Source of the DNA: Episyrphus balteatus
Taxonomy: Eukaryota > Arthropoda > Insecta > Diptera > Syrphidae
DNA: 64,000 bases
Direction of reading: 5' to 3'
NCBI RefSeq assembly: GCF_945859705.1
Contig: NC_079134.1
Location: 71,383,323-71,447,322 of the forward strand
Shown here: positions 11,023 to 20,842 of the stretch, in pieces
Layout: each line of letters opens with the position of its first letter
Numbering within the stretch: position 1 is the first letter of the stretch
The notes under the pieces: generated by a model
What the model saw: only the letters and a program-made list of their open reading frames with translations
Database searches by the model: none
What the model was told of the DNA's origin: nothing
Program-made: the position numbers and the translations under genes

Positions 11023-12306
11023 GTCAGCTATTACATTAAGCCTCAAGAGGCTTGACTCTTTTTTCGAATTTTCTTTTGATACACAGCCACACAAAAAAAA
11101 ATAAAAGTTCTGACCTGGGGTTGCGACTAAGTTTTTCATATAGTTTTTCAGTTTTTGGGTCGCTGAAACCGAATCCGGAGTCCGTTTTTCCCCATCACGT
11201 CAGGTTTTCGAGATAACCTCAAAAAATGTCACGAAAACAAAAAAAAAATTTTCTGATCTGGATGTGCAAATATGTTAAGCATATAGTTTTTGGACCGTTG
11301 AATCCAGATTCGAAGTCAATTTCGCCCTATCACGTCAGGTTTCTGAGATATCCTCAAAAAAATGTCAAAACCAAAAAAACTAAATTTCTTATCTGGGGTT
11401 GTGTCTAGATTTTTCATATAGTTTTTGGGTTGCTAAAACCTAATTCGAACTCTATTTTTCCGTATCACGTCAGGTTTTTGAGATATCCTCAAAAAATGTC
11501 AGATTTTTTGAGTTTAGACATTTTTTGAGGATATTTCAAAAACCTGACGTGATACGCCAAAATAGACTTCGGATTCGGTTTCAGCGACCCAAAAACTATA
11601 TGAAAAATTTAGTCGCAACCCCAGGTAAAAACTTTTGTTTTTTTGGTTTTGACATTTTTTTGAGGATATCCCAGAAATCTGACGTGATAGGGCGAAATTG
11701 ACTTCGAATCTGGATTCAGTGATCCAAAAACTATATGATTAACATATTCGCACATCCAGATCAGAGAAACAAATTTTTTGTTTTCGTGACATTTTATGAG
11801 GTTATCTCGAAAACCTGACGTGATGGAGCAAAACGGAATTCGGATTCGGTTTCAGCGACCCAAAAACTATATGAAAAATTTAGTCGCAATCCCAGGTCAG
11901 AACTTTTATATTTTTTTGTGTGGCTGCCCTACTAACAATTTTGCTTCTATAATGCTTTAAAGAAGCAACAATTGCATCTGTAAAGCTTTATAGAACCAAA
12001 ATTGTTTGTCGGGTGTGTAATCATTCTGTGAGGCGAGTACTATTACACGATGCCTCTAGTCAAGGACTCATTGACATTTATCTTTTGAATTAAAATTTGT
12101 TGTTGTTGTATCGCACCAAGAAGCAAAAAGAAATGTGAGGGAATGTTGAAAAAAGAAAAAGTGGAAAAAGAAACGTCAAAAAAGAGTCTCGTACTCACGA
12201 CCCACGACTCTCCGGTCGGATAATTTTTTCATTCATTTTTTTTCTCTTTTGCACTCATTATGTTTAAAAAGAGTCGCGCCTCTTGAGGCTTCATGTAATT
12301 GCTGAC
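11023..12306. mobile_element. Inverted-repeat element with ~41-bp termini
   Basis: The left end GTCAGCTATTACATTAAGCC is matched in reverse complement at the right end (12266-12306), including the word CCTCAAGAGGC. The interior is almost filled by the palindrome at 11084-11926. There is no transposase. AAA on both sides may be a 3-bp target duplication but is not convincing, so I leave the superfamily open. Confidence 0.55.
11084..11926. repeat. Head-to-head palindrome built of six ~133-bp tandem units
   Basis: The left half (11084-11508) holds three ~133-bp units in tandem, each ending CACGTCAGGTTT, GAGATA, CCTCAAAAAATGTC. The right half (11515-11926) holds three units in reverse complement. 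The outer ends CAGCCACACAAAAAA and their complement GTGTGGCTG close the structure. The whole can form a hairpin with arms above 400 bp and almost no loop. Confidence 0.8.
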
Positions 12307-12395
12307 AAATTCTTATGTTCTTTCAAGAGAGAAAAGGAGAAAAGGTATCAAAAGTGTTTACAAAAGATTGGACCTTAGTAATAGACTTGATTTTA

Positions 12396-12400
12396 ATAGA
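12396..12400. repeat. Target-site duplication of the BEL element, left copy
   Basis: ATAGA directly before the LTR start TGTTG. The right copy is 19370-19374. Five base pairs is usual for BEL/Pao integrases. Confidence 0.9.
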
Positions 12401-12825
12401 TGTTGAAAGTATCAACAGGAACACCAACAAAACCCAACACCAAATTCCCACGGCAATCATAGCAGGCTCAGTATGCTGAGTCACAACAAAAACCTTGACT
12501 ACAATATTGTATTATATTAAAGCGCAGTGTCATCAATAGTTTTAATTTTGTTTATTATTGATTTGCCTTCCGCTTTTTCTGCCGTTTATAGGTCAACCAT
12601 AAGCAATAAATATATTATTAGTAATCAAGAAATGAATGAATAATGAAATATGTTTCAAAATATAGTTAAGCAATATCTGTAATTATAGGAAACTAAGCAT
12701 AAATTGTAATATAAATAGCAGTAAGATTCAATCAATAAAGCAGAATAAGTTTTAATACAAAGTAAACGAGTTCTCTCTCCTTATATCGATCCCCCACCAG
12801 TGGTAAGATCGGTATGAGGTTAACA
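12401..12825 (+). repeat. 5' LTR of the BEL element
   Basis: 425 bp bounded by TG and CA (TGTTGAAAG to TTAACA). It contains a TATA-like TATAAATA at 12710-12717 and an AATAAA polyadenylation signal at 12734-12739. By eye it differs from the 3' LTR by one extra base near CAACAAAA(T)ACC and one substitution near the end (GGTTAACA against GGTAAACA). Confidence 0.92.
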
Positions 12826-12828
12826 TTT

Positions 12829-12837
12829 TGGGGGCTC
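12829..12837 (+). other. Primer-binding site, tRNA-Pro type
   Basis: TGGGGGCTC starts three bases after the 5' LTR and equals the first nine bases of the classical tRNA-Pro primer site. The match stops there, so the exact tRNA is uncertain. Confidence 0.55.
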
Positions 12838-13017
12838 AACCAAACAAGTAAATTCAAGGATACTAAGCAAATCCAAGCACAGTCAATCATCAGCAAGGCA
12901 GTCAATCACCAAGAAGGCCAAGAAGAAAACCAAATATCAACAACACAACACCATACCCTCAAACAGAAGTAAGTAAAATCCAAGAAAGCTAAAATACGCA
13001 ATCTAATATCCAGGAAA

Positions 13018-15408
13018 ATGGAAAAACTAATACAAAAACAAAAAGAAACAGGAGAGGTGATCAGAAATCTCCTAAAGAATTTCAAGAAAACTTCAAAGAT
13101 ACGAATCACCCGAGAGTACCTGACAAAGCAACGTCAGGCATTGAAGGAACAATGGGAAAAATTCGTTATGAACGAAACAGTGATTGACGAAACATACGAA
13201 GACGAAAACGAGAAATACAAAGAAGATAATTATTTTGAAGAAATCAACAACATTTACGAAGAAATGCTCAAACTAATCGAAAATGAACACCAAAGAATAA
13301 ACAATGAAGATACTAACAAAGACAATGAAGATACTAACAAAGACATAACTGCAAATAAAGACCTGACTTCTCAGCAACAGCAACGCTACAAACGGCAGGA
13401 AAATAAAATAGCCATGTTTGTACGGTCGTTCCATAAGCTGAAGGAAGGGTTATCTGAATCGCTCTCAAATCTAGCATGCGAACAATATCTTAATACACTA
13501 GAGCAGTATTGGAGAGACATCATGCTAACTCACGATGACATAATAGCAAACGCCACTTCTCCAGACGAATCGAACTATCTTAAGGAAGATAAATACGCTG
13601 AAATTGAGACAATGTACCACGACATCTCAGTAGAAACAAAAGAAAAAACAAACAAAACCGCCAAACAGGGAAGCAGCAATAACGAGGTCAAGCTAGAAAG
13701 AATCAACATTCCAACATACAATGGACGCTATGATTCTTGGCCATCGTTCCATGATCTGTTCAAGACATTAGTACATAACAACAAATCACTAAACAATATC
13801 CAGAAAATGCAGTACCTTAAGACCCATCTAACTGAAGAACCAGGCAACATCATTAAACACCTTCAAGTCACAGATGATAATTATACAACAGCCTGGAAGT
13901 TGATCGAACAGCGATACAATAACAAGAGACTGATCTTTACGAAATATATTCAAAAGTTAATGTACCAAGCACCAATCTCAACAGAATCTGCTAACTCATT
14001 GAAAAAGATCCTAGATACAACACAAGAGTGCCTATCTGGAATAAAAAATTTGGGTATAGATACTCAAAATTGGGGAACATTGGTTGCATACACCATTCTC
14101 CAAAAACTAGACAAGGAATCACAACAACTATACGAACAAGCCTTGTTAAAACCTCGTGAGATCCAAGAATTAGAACCACTACTACAATTCATTGAAAAAA
14201 GATTCCAATCAATGGAAACAATGAATGCCGATCGTAAGGAAGGAAAACAGAAATCAACAAACCAAGCCCAAAATCCCTCTTCAAGAACTTACCATTACCA
14301 TGCAACATTGAACACCATCAAATGCGAGTTGTGTAAAGGCGATCATCCACTCTACACATGCAGAACATTTTTGCAGAAGGGAATATACCAGAGAAATGAA
14401 TATGCAAAAGAAAATAACCTTTGTATAAACTGTCTAAGACCAGGACACTTCACCCAAACCTGCATGTCAACAAGAAGATGTCAAAAATGTAATAGGAAGC
14501 ACCATACTTCGGTGCACTTCGACCAAAATCCAGAAAATCCGAGACAATCAATGGCTGTTGAACGAACAACTCAATCCGGGAGATTGCAGTCCCACAACTG
14601 CACAACAGGCAGTAGTGTTCTTCTAGCAACAGCTGTTATCAAAATAAATGGACCAAACAATAACATACAATGTGTCAGAGCGTTAATAGACCAAGGCTCT
14701 CAAGTATCGTTTATCACCGAAGATGTAGCAAACAAACTACAACTACAAAAAACAAAGGTTGATGCAACAGTATCCGGACTTGGCTCACACGAGGTATCAA
14801 CAGTAAAATATAAAGTGAACATCACTCTAAGCAACAATCCAAACATCTGTACCACTGCATATGTCCTAAAAAATGTCACAAAAACACTCCCATCTACACA
14901 TATAAAAACAGAGTGGGAACACCTACAAAAATTAATACTAGCTGATCCTACATACAACATTCCAGGCAAAATCGACATGATCGTGGGTGCAGAAGTGATT
15001 GCCGAAATACTCCAGGAAGGAGTCATCAAGGGAAAGCCAGGCTCACCTATAGCCCAACAAACCATCTTTGGGTGGATTATATCTGGAAATACTGGTAACA
15101 ACAATCAACAACCACTCCAACCAATCTCAAACCTAAGAACAGAACTGGAACTTAAAATCACGTCACACCATATTACCAAGGAAGAATCCTATCCACAAGA
15201 CGACATTATTGCAAGATTTTCATCACTCACCCGATTAATAAGGGTAATAGCACTCTGTACCAGATACATTCACATCATAAAAGAAAAAATAAAAACTCGA
15301 AAAATTTCAAAAAAGTCTGACAAAGAAATACAAGAAGAAAAAGGAGCATTACAATTTATTACCATTAGAAGTGAAAATTACACACCTTTCGAAACTAAAC
15401 ACGACTGA
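13018..15408 (+). CDS. BEL gag-protease polyprotein (796 aa, pol truncated)
   Basis: This encodes the capsid/nucleocapsid and protease part of the polyprotein. Residues 1-200 are charged and coiled-coil-like. About residues 225-380 match the DUF1759 gag region (KLERINIPTYNG, then SWPSFHDLF). Zinc-knuckle-like cysteine clusters follow at about 437-500 (CELCKG, CINCLRPGHF, CQKCNRKHH). A retropepsin of DUF1758 type has the active-site triplet as DQGS at about 556, with the conserved IFGWIISG near 690. After that the protein passes to a segment (ARFSSLTRLIRV) that in complete elements lies after RNase H, so the RT and RNase H are deleted. The frame ends shortly afterwards through a shift into the integrase frame. 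The start ATG at 13018 is the first good one after the leader. Confidence 0.85.
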   Translation: MEKLIQKQKETGEVIRNLLKNFKKTSKIRITREYLTKQRQALKEQWEKFVMNETVIDETYEDENEKYKEDNYFEEINNIYEEMLKLIENEHQRINNEDTNKDNEDTNKDITANKDLTSQQQQRYKRQENKIAMFVRSFHKLKEGLSESLSNLACEQYLNTLEQYWRDIMLTHDDIIANATSPDESNYLKEDKYAEIETMYHDISVETKEKTNKTAKQGSSNNEVKLERINIPTYNGRYDSWPSFHDLFKTLVHNNKSLNNIQKMQYLKTHLTEEPGNIIKHLQVTDDNYTTAWKLIEQRYNNKRLIFTKYIQKLMYQAPISTESANSLKKILDTTQECLSGIKNLGIDTQNWGTLVAYTILQKLDKESQQLYEQALLKPREIQELEPLLQFIEKRFQSMETMNADRKEGKQKSTNQAQNPSSRTYHYHATLNTIKCELCKGDHPLYTCRTFLQKGIYQRNEYAKENNLCINCLRPGHFTQTCMSTRRCQKCNRKHHTSVHFDQNPENPRQSMAVERTTQSGRLQSHNCTTGSSVLLATAVIKINGPNNNIQCVRALIDQGSQVSFITEDVANKLQLQKTKVDATVSGLGSHEVSTVKYKVNITLSNNPNICTTAYVLKNVTKTLPSTHIKTEWEHLQKLILADPTYNIPGKIDMIVGAEVIAEILQEGVIKGKPGSPIAQQTIFGWIISGNTGNNNQQPLQPISNLRTELELKITSHHITKEESYPQDDIIARFSSLTRLIRVIALCTRYIHIIKEKIKTRKISKKSDKEIQEEKGALQFITIRSENYTPFETKHD

Positions 15409-16462
15409 GCTAAAGGACGCTCATATCAACATCATAAAGATAGCACAAAAGACATTACACGAAGAATACAAGGCTCTACAAGAACAAGGCTCAGTACCAG
15501 TTAGAAGCAACATAGCCAACCTAAATCCATTCATTCAACAAGGCATACTACGGGTAGGAGGAAGATTACAAAACTCACAACTGGCTCCAGAGGCAAAACA
15601 TCCGGCAATAATCCCACATAAATCACATTTGGCAAAGTTGATCATAGACTGGGCGCATAAGACAACACTTCATGGTGGAAATGATCTAACCATGGCATGC
15701 ATCTTAACTAAATATTGGATTATAAAAGGAAGAGGGGATGTAAACAACTTCATTAAGAAATGTATTAAATGCCAAAGATTCAACATACGAAACCAGACGC
15801 AATTAATGGGAAATCTACCCGCACCACGAGTATGTATGTCAAGACCTTTTACACACACTGGAGTGGACTATGCGGGCCCGTTTATGATGAAGACTAGCAA
15901 AATTCGTAACGCGAAATTAACAAAGGGATATATAGCAGTTTTCGTATGCTTAGCAACAAAAGCATTTCATCTTGAAGCAGTCTCCGACCTTTCAACAGAC
16001 ACATTCTTAGCAGCATTCGATAGAATGAGTTCTAGACGAGGACTGTTAAGTCACCTGTATAGTGATAATGCGACAAACTTTGTAGGAGCCAGCACTAAAA
16101 TAAAAAACCAATATAAAAAACAAAACGAAGAATTCACGGAAGCAATGGCAAACCAAGGAGTAACATGGCACTTCATACCACCAGCATCTCCACACTTCGG
16201 TGGACTCTGGGAAGCTGGAGTGAAATCAGTCAAGCTTCACCTAAAAAGGACAATTGGCGACACCCATCTTACGTATGAAGAATTCGCAACCTTACTGTCA
16301 AAAATAGAAGCTTGCCTCAACTCCAGACCATTATGTCCAATGACTGGTACTCAAGAAGATTTAGAATCGTTAACACCAGCTCATTTCTTGATTGGATCAA
16401 ATATGTTCTGCAGAGATACAGACAACGTTCTCGATACAAAAGAGAACAGACTGACACGATGA
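15371..16462 (+). pseudogene. BEL integrase (frame-separated from gag-pro)
   Basis: DNA-integrating enzyme with the H2C2-type zinc region (HKTTLHGGND, CIKCQRF) at about 15655-15780 and the DDE core: D in GVDYAGP (15863), D in YSDNATNF (16062) and E in LWEAGVKSVK (16210). The sequence runs on without a proper start of its own, because in the family it is the C-terminal part of Pol. A frame change near 15380 detaches it from gag-pro, and an indel near 16459 puts the DUF5641-like tail (KRWSSEYLTRLQ, about 16485-16620) in the frame of the next ORF. Catalytic residues look intact, but it cannot be made as a normal polyprotein. Confidence 0.8.
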
Positions 16463-16624
16463 GAATATTTAAATAAACTAAACCAACAATTCTGGAAGAG
16501 ATGGTCATCGGAATATCTCACAAGATTACAAAAACGTCCCAAATGGACAAATACATCAAATAACATTGCAGACGGTGATCTGGTCCTTATACGAGAAGAT
16601 AACATTGCTCCAGCAAATTGGTGT

Positions 16625-18928
16625 ATGGGTAGGATTCAAACAACACATCCTGGAAAAGATGGATATGTTACAGTTAAGACTCCATCTGGATATTTAACGC
16701 GTCCAATAACTAAAATATTCAAATTAGCAACAGATGCACCAATAAGAACTGAACCAAATAAGAATGCAATAGAACAGAATCCAGAAATGGGGAGTACAAT
16801 CGATAAAAACCCAGTCGTAAACCCAAAAACCCGAAACCAACCAACATGCCAACATCTTCAGTCTCCAATTCCAATAACTAAAATATCCAAATTAGCAACA
16901 GATACACCAATAAGAACTAAACCAAATAAGAATGCAATAGAACAGAATCCAGAAATGGGGAGTACAATCGATAAAAACCCAGTCGCAAACCCAAAAACCC
17001 GAAACCAACTTACATGCCACCATCTTCAGTCGCCAATTCTAAAACCAAGAAAAATCATTGAAAAATTTAAAATACGACCAACGACGATCCCTATCCGACC
17101 ACCAATAGAAGAACTCATAGAACGACACCAAGCCAGAAAGAGAGGGAGTGAAATCATACGCAATACTGAAACAAAAAAGGCCAGAACAACCATTCCATCA
17201 TTAATTGTATCCATTGCACTAGCATCGATTATCTGGCCACTGCCAGTACACGCCCAATATTCTAATACACCATTTACCACACATCCAGGATTGTATTTTG
17301 AAGATAACGGTAGCATCAACCTCATCGCATCAAACTGGCGAATGATAACATATTACAACTTAGCCATCTACAAAAGCCAATTATTAGGATTACACAACAT
17401 GGTATACGAAATAGATCTAGGATGCAAGACTCTTAACTCATCTGAGTGCCTAAATATACTCACAATGTTGAGAGCACATGTAGCAACCATCGAAGAAAGA
17501 AATGTAATTTTATATGAAAGGGGGGGAAGGGTCAAAAGGTCACCTTTCGACATTATAGGAAAAATATCAAATCAATTATTCGGCATTTTAGATCAAGATT
17601 ACGCTCGGAATATTGAGATGCAGATTGACAAGGTGAACCAAGATGACGAATACACTAGAAGACTTCTACGAAATCAAACTTCAATTGTAGAAACCACACT
17701 TAATATCCTAAAAACAACAGGTCTACAAACCACAAATCAATTCAAATTACTACAGGAAAGAGTTAGTAACATAACTACAGAAATGCAGAATACAATAGAC
17801 AACGTTCACCAAACTCAACTGTTAACTATTCTAGGACTAACTACACACATGTATGTCAGCAACGTCAAAAACATACAAGATTCACTGCTAGATGCTGTGT
17901 TAAACACGCAACACGGAACAACCCATCATTTGATAATAACTCCTCAACAACTTAGAAAACATCTGACTGATATCCGGCAGCACATACCTGCAACAATGAC
18001 ACTACCTGCAAGTGAACGTCCAGATCAAATACTTCAAATATATAAATTGATGAATGTTCACGGGAGAATAACTAAAAGCTATATCATCTTTGAATGCAAA
18101 ATTCCAATACTAGACTCAGAGATATACCAAGTGTTTAGAATAATACCCGTTCCAACACCAGTTCAGGATCAATTTACCTTTATTGCGCCATCATCCAAAT
18201 ATATAATAACTAATCTAGCACGAGAAAAATACTATCCAATGCAAGAAAGCGAATTCGACAAATGCACTTCAGTAGAAGAAGGGTTACATTACTGTCCAAA
18301 ACATCATCCGCTATACAATCTCCAATCTAATACATCCCAATGTGAGATTAATTTATTAAACCACAACAAGGAAATAGAAGACAAGTGCAAGGTAGTGCAC
18401 ATCAAGCCCAAACAAGTCTGGATAATATTACGAAACCTCAATAGTTGGTTATACGTAATGGACAAAGAAACAACATTCAATCTGGTGTGCAAAGAAAAGG
18501 CATTGACTGTAACTCTGATAAATGACGGAATACTTACCTTAGAAGCTGGATGTCAACTTAAATTGGACACTATGGTCATCACTGCTCAAGAGTCATATAC
18601 AACAAAGCTGAATACATCTTTTACTCCACAACTCAACTTAAGCACCATTATACACAAATTTACCAAGGAACCATCAAACCAATATACCAGTGCATTAAGT
18701 GTATTACAATATCCAGATGAGCAAGTGAGAAACTTAGAACACTCTATACAACAACTAAAAGAAACAGAAATCTCCAAATCAAGTAACCACCATAATACAC
18801 ATCATATTATTCACTATTCGAGCTCTACACTACTCATTATATTGCTGATTATTGCTGCCATTAAAAGACGTCAGAAAACTCATAAGCTATACCAAGTTCC
18901 TACACCAGCACCAAGAACTTCTGTCTAG
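16625..18928 (+). CDS. BEL envelope, baculovirus F-protein-like (767-aa frame)
   Basis: The first ~40 codons still belong to the integrase tail, so the true envelope start is further in. A 56-residue tandem duplication follows (see 16703-17038). A hydrophobic signal-like segment lies at about residues 195-215 (around 17200-17270). The furin-type cleavage motif RVKR at about 302-305 is followed by a hydrophobic-amphipathic segment, as in insect F-type fusion proteins (DUF3609/Baculo_F family). Several cysteines lie in the second half, and a C-terminal transmembrane helix at about 730-748 precedes a short basic tail. Such proteins mediate membrane fusion in errantivirus and roo-like elements. 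The frame is open throughout. Expression would need a subgenomic or spliced RNA, for which I cannot see signals with certainty. Confidence 0.8.
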   Translation: MGRIQTTHPGKDGYVTVKTPSGYLTRPITKIFKLATDAPIRTEPNKNAIEQNPEMGSTIDKNPVVNPKTRNQPTCQHLQSPIPITKISKLATDTPIRTKPNKNAIEQNPEMGSTIDKNPVANPKTRNQLTCHHLQSPILKPRKIIEKFKIRPTTIPIRPPIEELIERHQARKRGSEIIRNTETKKARTTIPSLIVSIALASIIWPLPVHAQYSNTPFTTHPGLYFEDNGSINLIASNWRMITYYNLAIYKSQLLGLHNMVYEIDLGCKTLNSSECLNILTMLRAHVATIEERNVILYERGGRVKRSPFDIIGKISNQLFGILDQDYARNIEMQIDKVNQDDEYTRRLLRNQTSIVETTLNILKTTGLQTTNQFKLLQERVSNITTEMQNTIDNVHQTQLLTILGLTTHMYVSNVKNIQDSLLDAVLNTQHGTTHHLIITPQQLRKHLTDIRQHIPATMTLPASERPDQILQIYKLMNVHGRITKSYIIFECKIPILDSEIYQVFRIIPVPTPVQDQFTFIAPSSKYIITNLAREKYYPMQESEFDKCTSVEEGLHYCPKHHPLYNLQSNTSQCEINLLNHNKEIEDKCKVVHIKPKQVWIILRNLNSWLYVMDKETTFNLVCKEKALTVTLINDGILTLEAGCQLKLDTMVITAQESYTTKLNTSFTPQLNLSTIIHKFTKEPSNQYTSALSVLQYPDEQVRNLEHSIQQLKETEISKSSNHHNTHHIIHYSSSTLLIILLIIAAIKRRQKTHKLYQVPTPAPRTSV
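16703..17038 (+). repeat. 168-bp in-frame tandem duplication before the envelope ectodomain
   Basis: Units 16703-16870 and 16871-17038 are near-identical and encode two copies of a 56-residue segment containing NAIEQNPEMGSTIDKNPV. The length is a multiple of three, so the frame is kept. It lies between the integrase tail and the putative signal segment. Confidence 0.9.
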
Positions 18929-18929
18929 A

Positions 18930-18943
18930 AGACAGGGGGGAAA
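18930..18943 (+). other. Polypurine tract
   Basis: AGACAGGGGGGAAA directly before the 3' LTR, the expected primer for plus-strand DNA synthesis. Confidence 0.85.
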
Positions 18944-19369
18944 TGTTGAAAGTATCAACAGGAACACCAACAAAACCCAACACCAAATTCCCACGGCAAT
19001 CATAGCAGGCTCAGTATGCTGAGTCACAACAAAATACCTTGACTACAATATTGTATTATATTAAAGCGCAGTGTCATCAATAGTTTTAATTTTGTTTATT
19101 ATTGATTTGCCTTCCGCTTTTTCTGCCGTTTATAGGTCAACCATAAGCAATAAATATATTATTAGTAATCAAGAAATGAATGAATAATGAAATATGTTTC
19201 AAAATATAGTTAAGCAATATCTGTAATTATAGGAAACTAAGCATAAATTGTAATATAAATAGCAGTAAGATTCAATCAATAAAGCAGAATAAGTTTTAAT
19301 ACAAAGTAAACGAGTTCTCTCTCCTTATATCGATCCCCCACCAGTGGTAAGATCGGTATGAGGTAAACA
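18944..19369 (+). repeat. 3' LTR of the BEL element
   Basis: 426 bp, TGTTGAAAG to GTAAACA, almost identical to the 5' LTR, followed by the target duplication ATAGA. Confidence 0.92.
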
Positions 19370-19374
19370 ATAGA

Positions 19375-19810
19375 ATTCGATTTTAACAAAAAAATTCATG
19401 GTAATAAAACAAACATCCTACTTTCTAAACTTAGATAACTAAAACAATGAAAGTTAACCATAGTTTACGTGCGATCTTAAAACAACGCACCAATGTGAAC
19501 CCACCTTAATGTTTTTTGATTTTCGCTGAATGCTTTCATTCATTCATTCAGTCATGAATGACATTTCATTCCAGTCGATTGGAAATTTTCCAATAGAATT
19601 CCAGTTGTTTTTGTTTTGTTTTGTTTTTGTTTTTTTTTTTATTTTGTATCGAATTTTAATTTGTTTAATTTCGTTATTTCGGTTAATAAAAAGTAAAAAA
19701 AAATGTGATTCTGCACATCTACGCGTCATTCTCTTTCGTTCCGTGTATAATTTATGCCCCTTCGGTTTTTGGGGGCCCGGTAATTTGTACCACAAAAACC
19801 ATGCTCGCCG
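19375..19810. other. Flank of the BEL insertion, no gene
   Basis: AT-rich sequence resuming the DNA interrupted at 12400. It has a short CATT-type repeat around 19537-19552 and GGTGGGTTCACATTGGTGCG on the reverse strand near 19480-19505. The latter resembles AGGTTCACATTTATTAAAGG at about 10502, a possible pair of decayed inverted ends. Confidence 0.4.
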
Positions 19811-20595
19811 TTTAATTATATGATGATTATAAGTGGTATAAATGCGGTTAATGAGGATCTTAAAAAAGTCCTTGCCTGGTCACGGAGAAATGCTCTTTGT
19901 TTGAATGCGAAAAAGTCACAGTGTCTTATAATATGTAGAAAGGTTATTGATAGCACAAATCTGCCAAAAGTAAGGCTTGATGACAGAGTTATCGATTTTG
20001 TTTCATCAGCCAGAAATCTTGGTATTACCTTTAATAACACACTAACCTGGAAAAATCACATAAATTTGACTCTGGGAAAAGTTTATGGTAGCCTTCGCAC
20101 CATATGGCCTTCTCACCACTTAACACCAGTCAACACCAGGAAAATGTTAGCAAAAACTTTACTTATATACCAATTATTACGTTTGGCTGTGAGATATTTT
20201 CAAATTGTGACTGTGAAGATCGACGGCGTCTTAATGTTGCATACAATAGTATAGCTCCTTACGTATACGGTTTAAAAATGTATGACCATATTTCCTCATT
20301 TGCCTTATCACTACATGGACTCACTGTTGAAAGCATATTTAAATATAAGAAAATTACTTTACTTCACAACATATTGCAATCCCGGGAACCATTGTACCTC
20401 TATGATAGCATTCGTTTTCCTTTATCAGAAAGATCTATGGACTTAATTCCAATACGTTATAAATATTTAATATCAGATCGTCAATTTTTCCCAGATGTAA
20501 TAAGACTATGGAACTCCATACCTCGTTCCATGAGAATGATCAACTCCACAACTCAGTTCAAAATTCATATCAGACGTTATTTAGAGACACTTTGA
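19811..20595 (+). pseudogene. LINE-A ORF2, C-terminal part of reverse transcriptase
   Basis: This continues the protein interrupted at 9100: AVNEDLKKVLAWSRRNALCLN and KSQCLII (RT domain 6-7), NLGITFNNTLTWKNHI, then after a frameshift near 20165 the thumb and C-terminal region to LETL and a stop at 20595. The 3' untranslated region with AATAAATG repeats follows to 20842. Confidence 0.8.
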
Positions 20596-20842
20596 TGAAA
20601 TATTGCATTTTTTTCTTTTAGTATTTTTTAATTATTTTGTTTTTTTAGTATTTGCTTTTTATAAAAATCTATCTAATCTTGTTTAATCAATACAATCATG
20701 TCAATTTAATTTGCTGTTATCAGTCATGATTTTTGTTTCAGTAACTTTATTAACTTATTAAGCTTTCGTAAACTGAAAAGATATTGTATCTTACTATGTA
20801 AGCTATTCATGAAATTAATAAATGAAAAAATGAAATGAAATG

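Larger units (their letters stand above)
12401..19369 (+). mobile_element. BEL/Pao (roo-like) LTR retrotransposon with envelope, RT/RNase H deleted
   Basis: A 6.97-kb element with 425/426-bp LTRs, a perfect 5-bp target duplication ATAGA (12396-12400 and 19370-19374), primer-binding site, polypurine tract, gag-protease, integrase and envelope. The family normally places reverse transcriptase and RNase H between protease and the DUF5641-containing integrase. Here the protease region passes within ~50 codons to the segment just before integrase, so about 2 kb is missing. Two frame breaks (about 15380 and 16459) separate the remaining parts. The LTRs differ at about two positions by eye, so insertion was very recent. 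The element sits inside an older LINE and cannot replicate on its own. Confidence 0.9.
9101..19810. mobile_element. Composite block inserted into the LINE-A reverse transcriptase
   Basis: The LINE-A protein is continuous if this block is removed. The flanks TTTAAGAAT (9092-9100) and TTTAATTAT (19811-19819) agree at seven of nine positions and could be a decayed target duplication. The block begins ACTAGCCGACCCCGCCCTCG and ends CCATGCTCGCCG. No terminal inverted repeat, LTR or poly(A) is evident, so the identity of the original insert is unknown. It has since received at least three further elements, described separately. 9101-9268 and 10105-11022 hold nothing else that I recognise apart from a short duplication. 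Confidence 0.55.
5739..20842 (+). mobile_element. LINE-A, CR1/Jockey-like non-LTR retrotransposon (interrupted)
   Basis: A two-ORF LINE: ORF1 with coiled coil and FP-like domain, ORF2 with endonuclease and reverse transcriptase, then a 3' tail of AAATGAAATG-type repeats at about 20818-20842. Its own sequence is 5739-9100 plus 19811-20842 (about 4.4 kb). The 9101-19810 block was inserted later into the reverse transcriptase. Flanking AGAAGCT copies look like the target-site duplication. Both ORFs have frameshifts, so it is dead. Confidence 0.75.

Noticed and set aside
9101..19810. Helitron
   Set aside because: No TC start, no CTRR end with hairpin, and the flanks suggest a 9-bp duplication, which Helitrons do not make.
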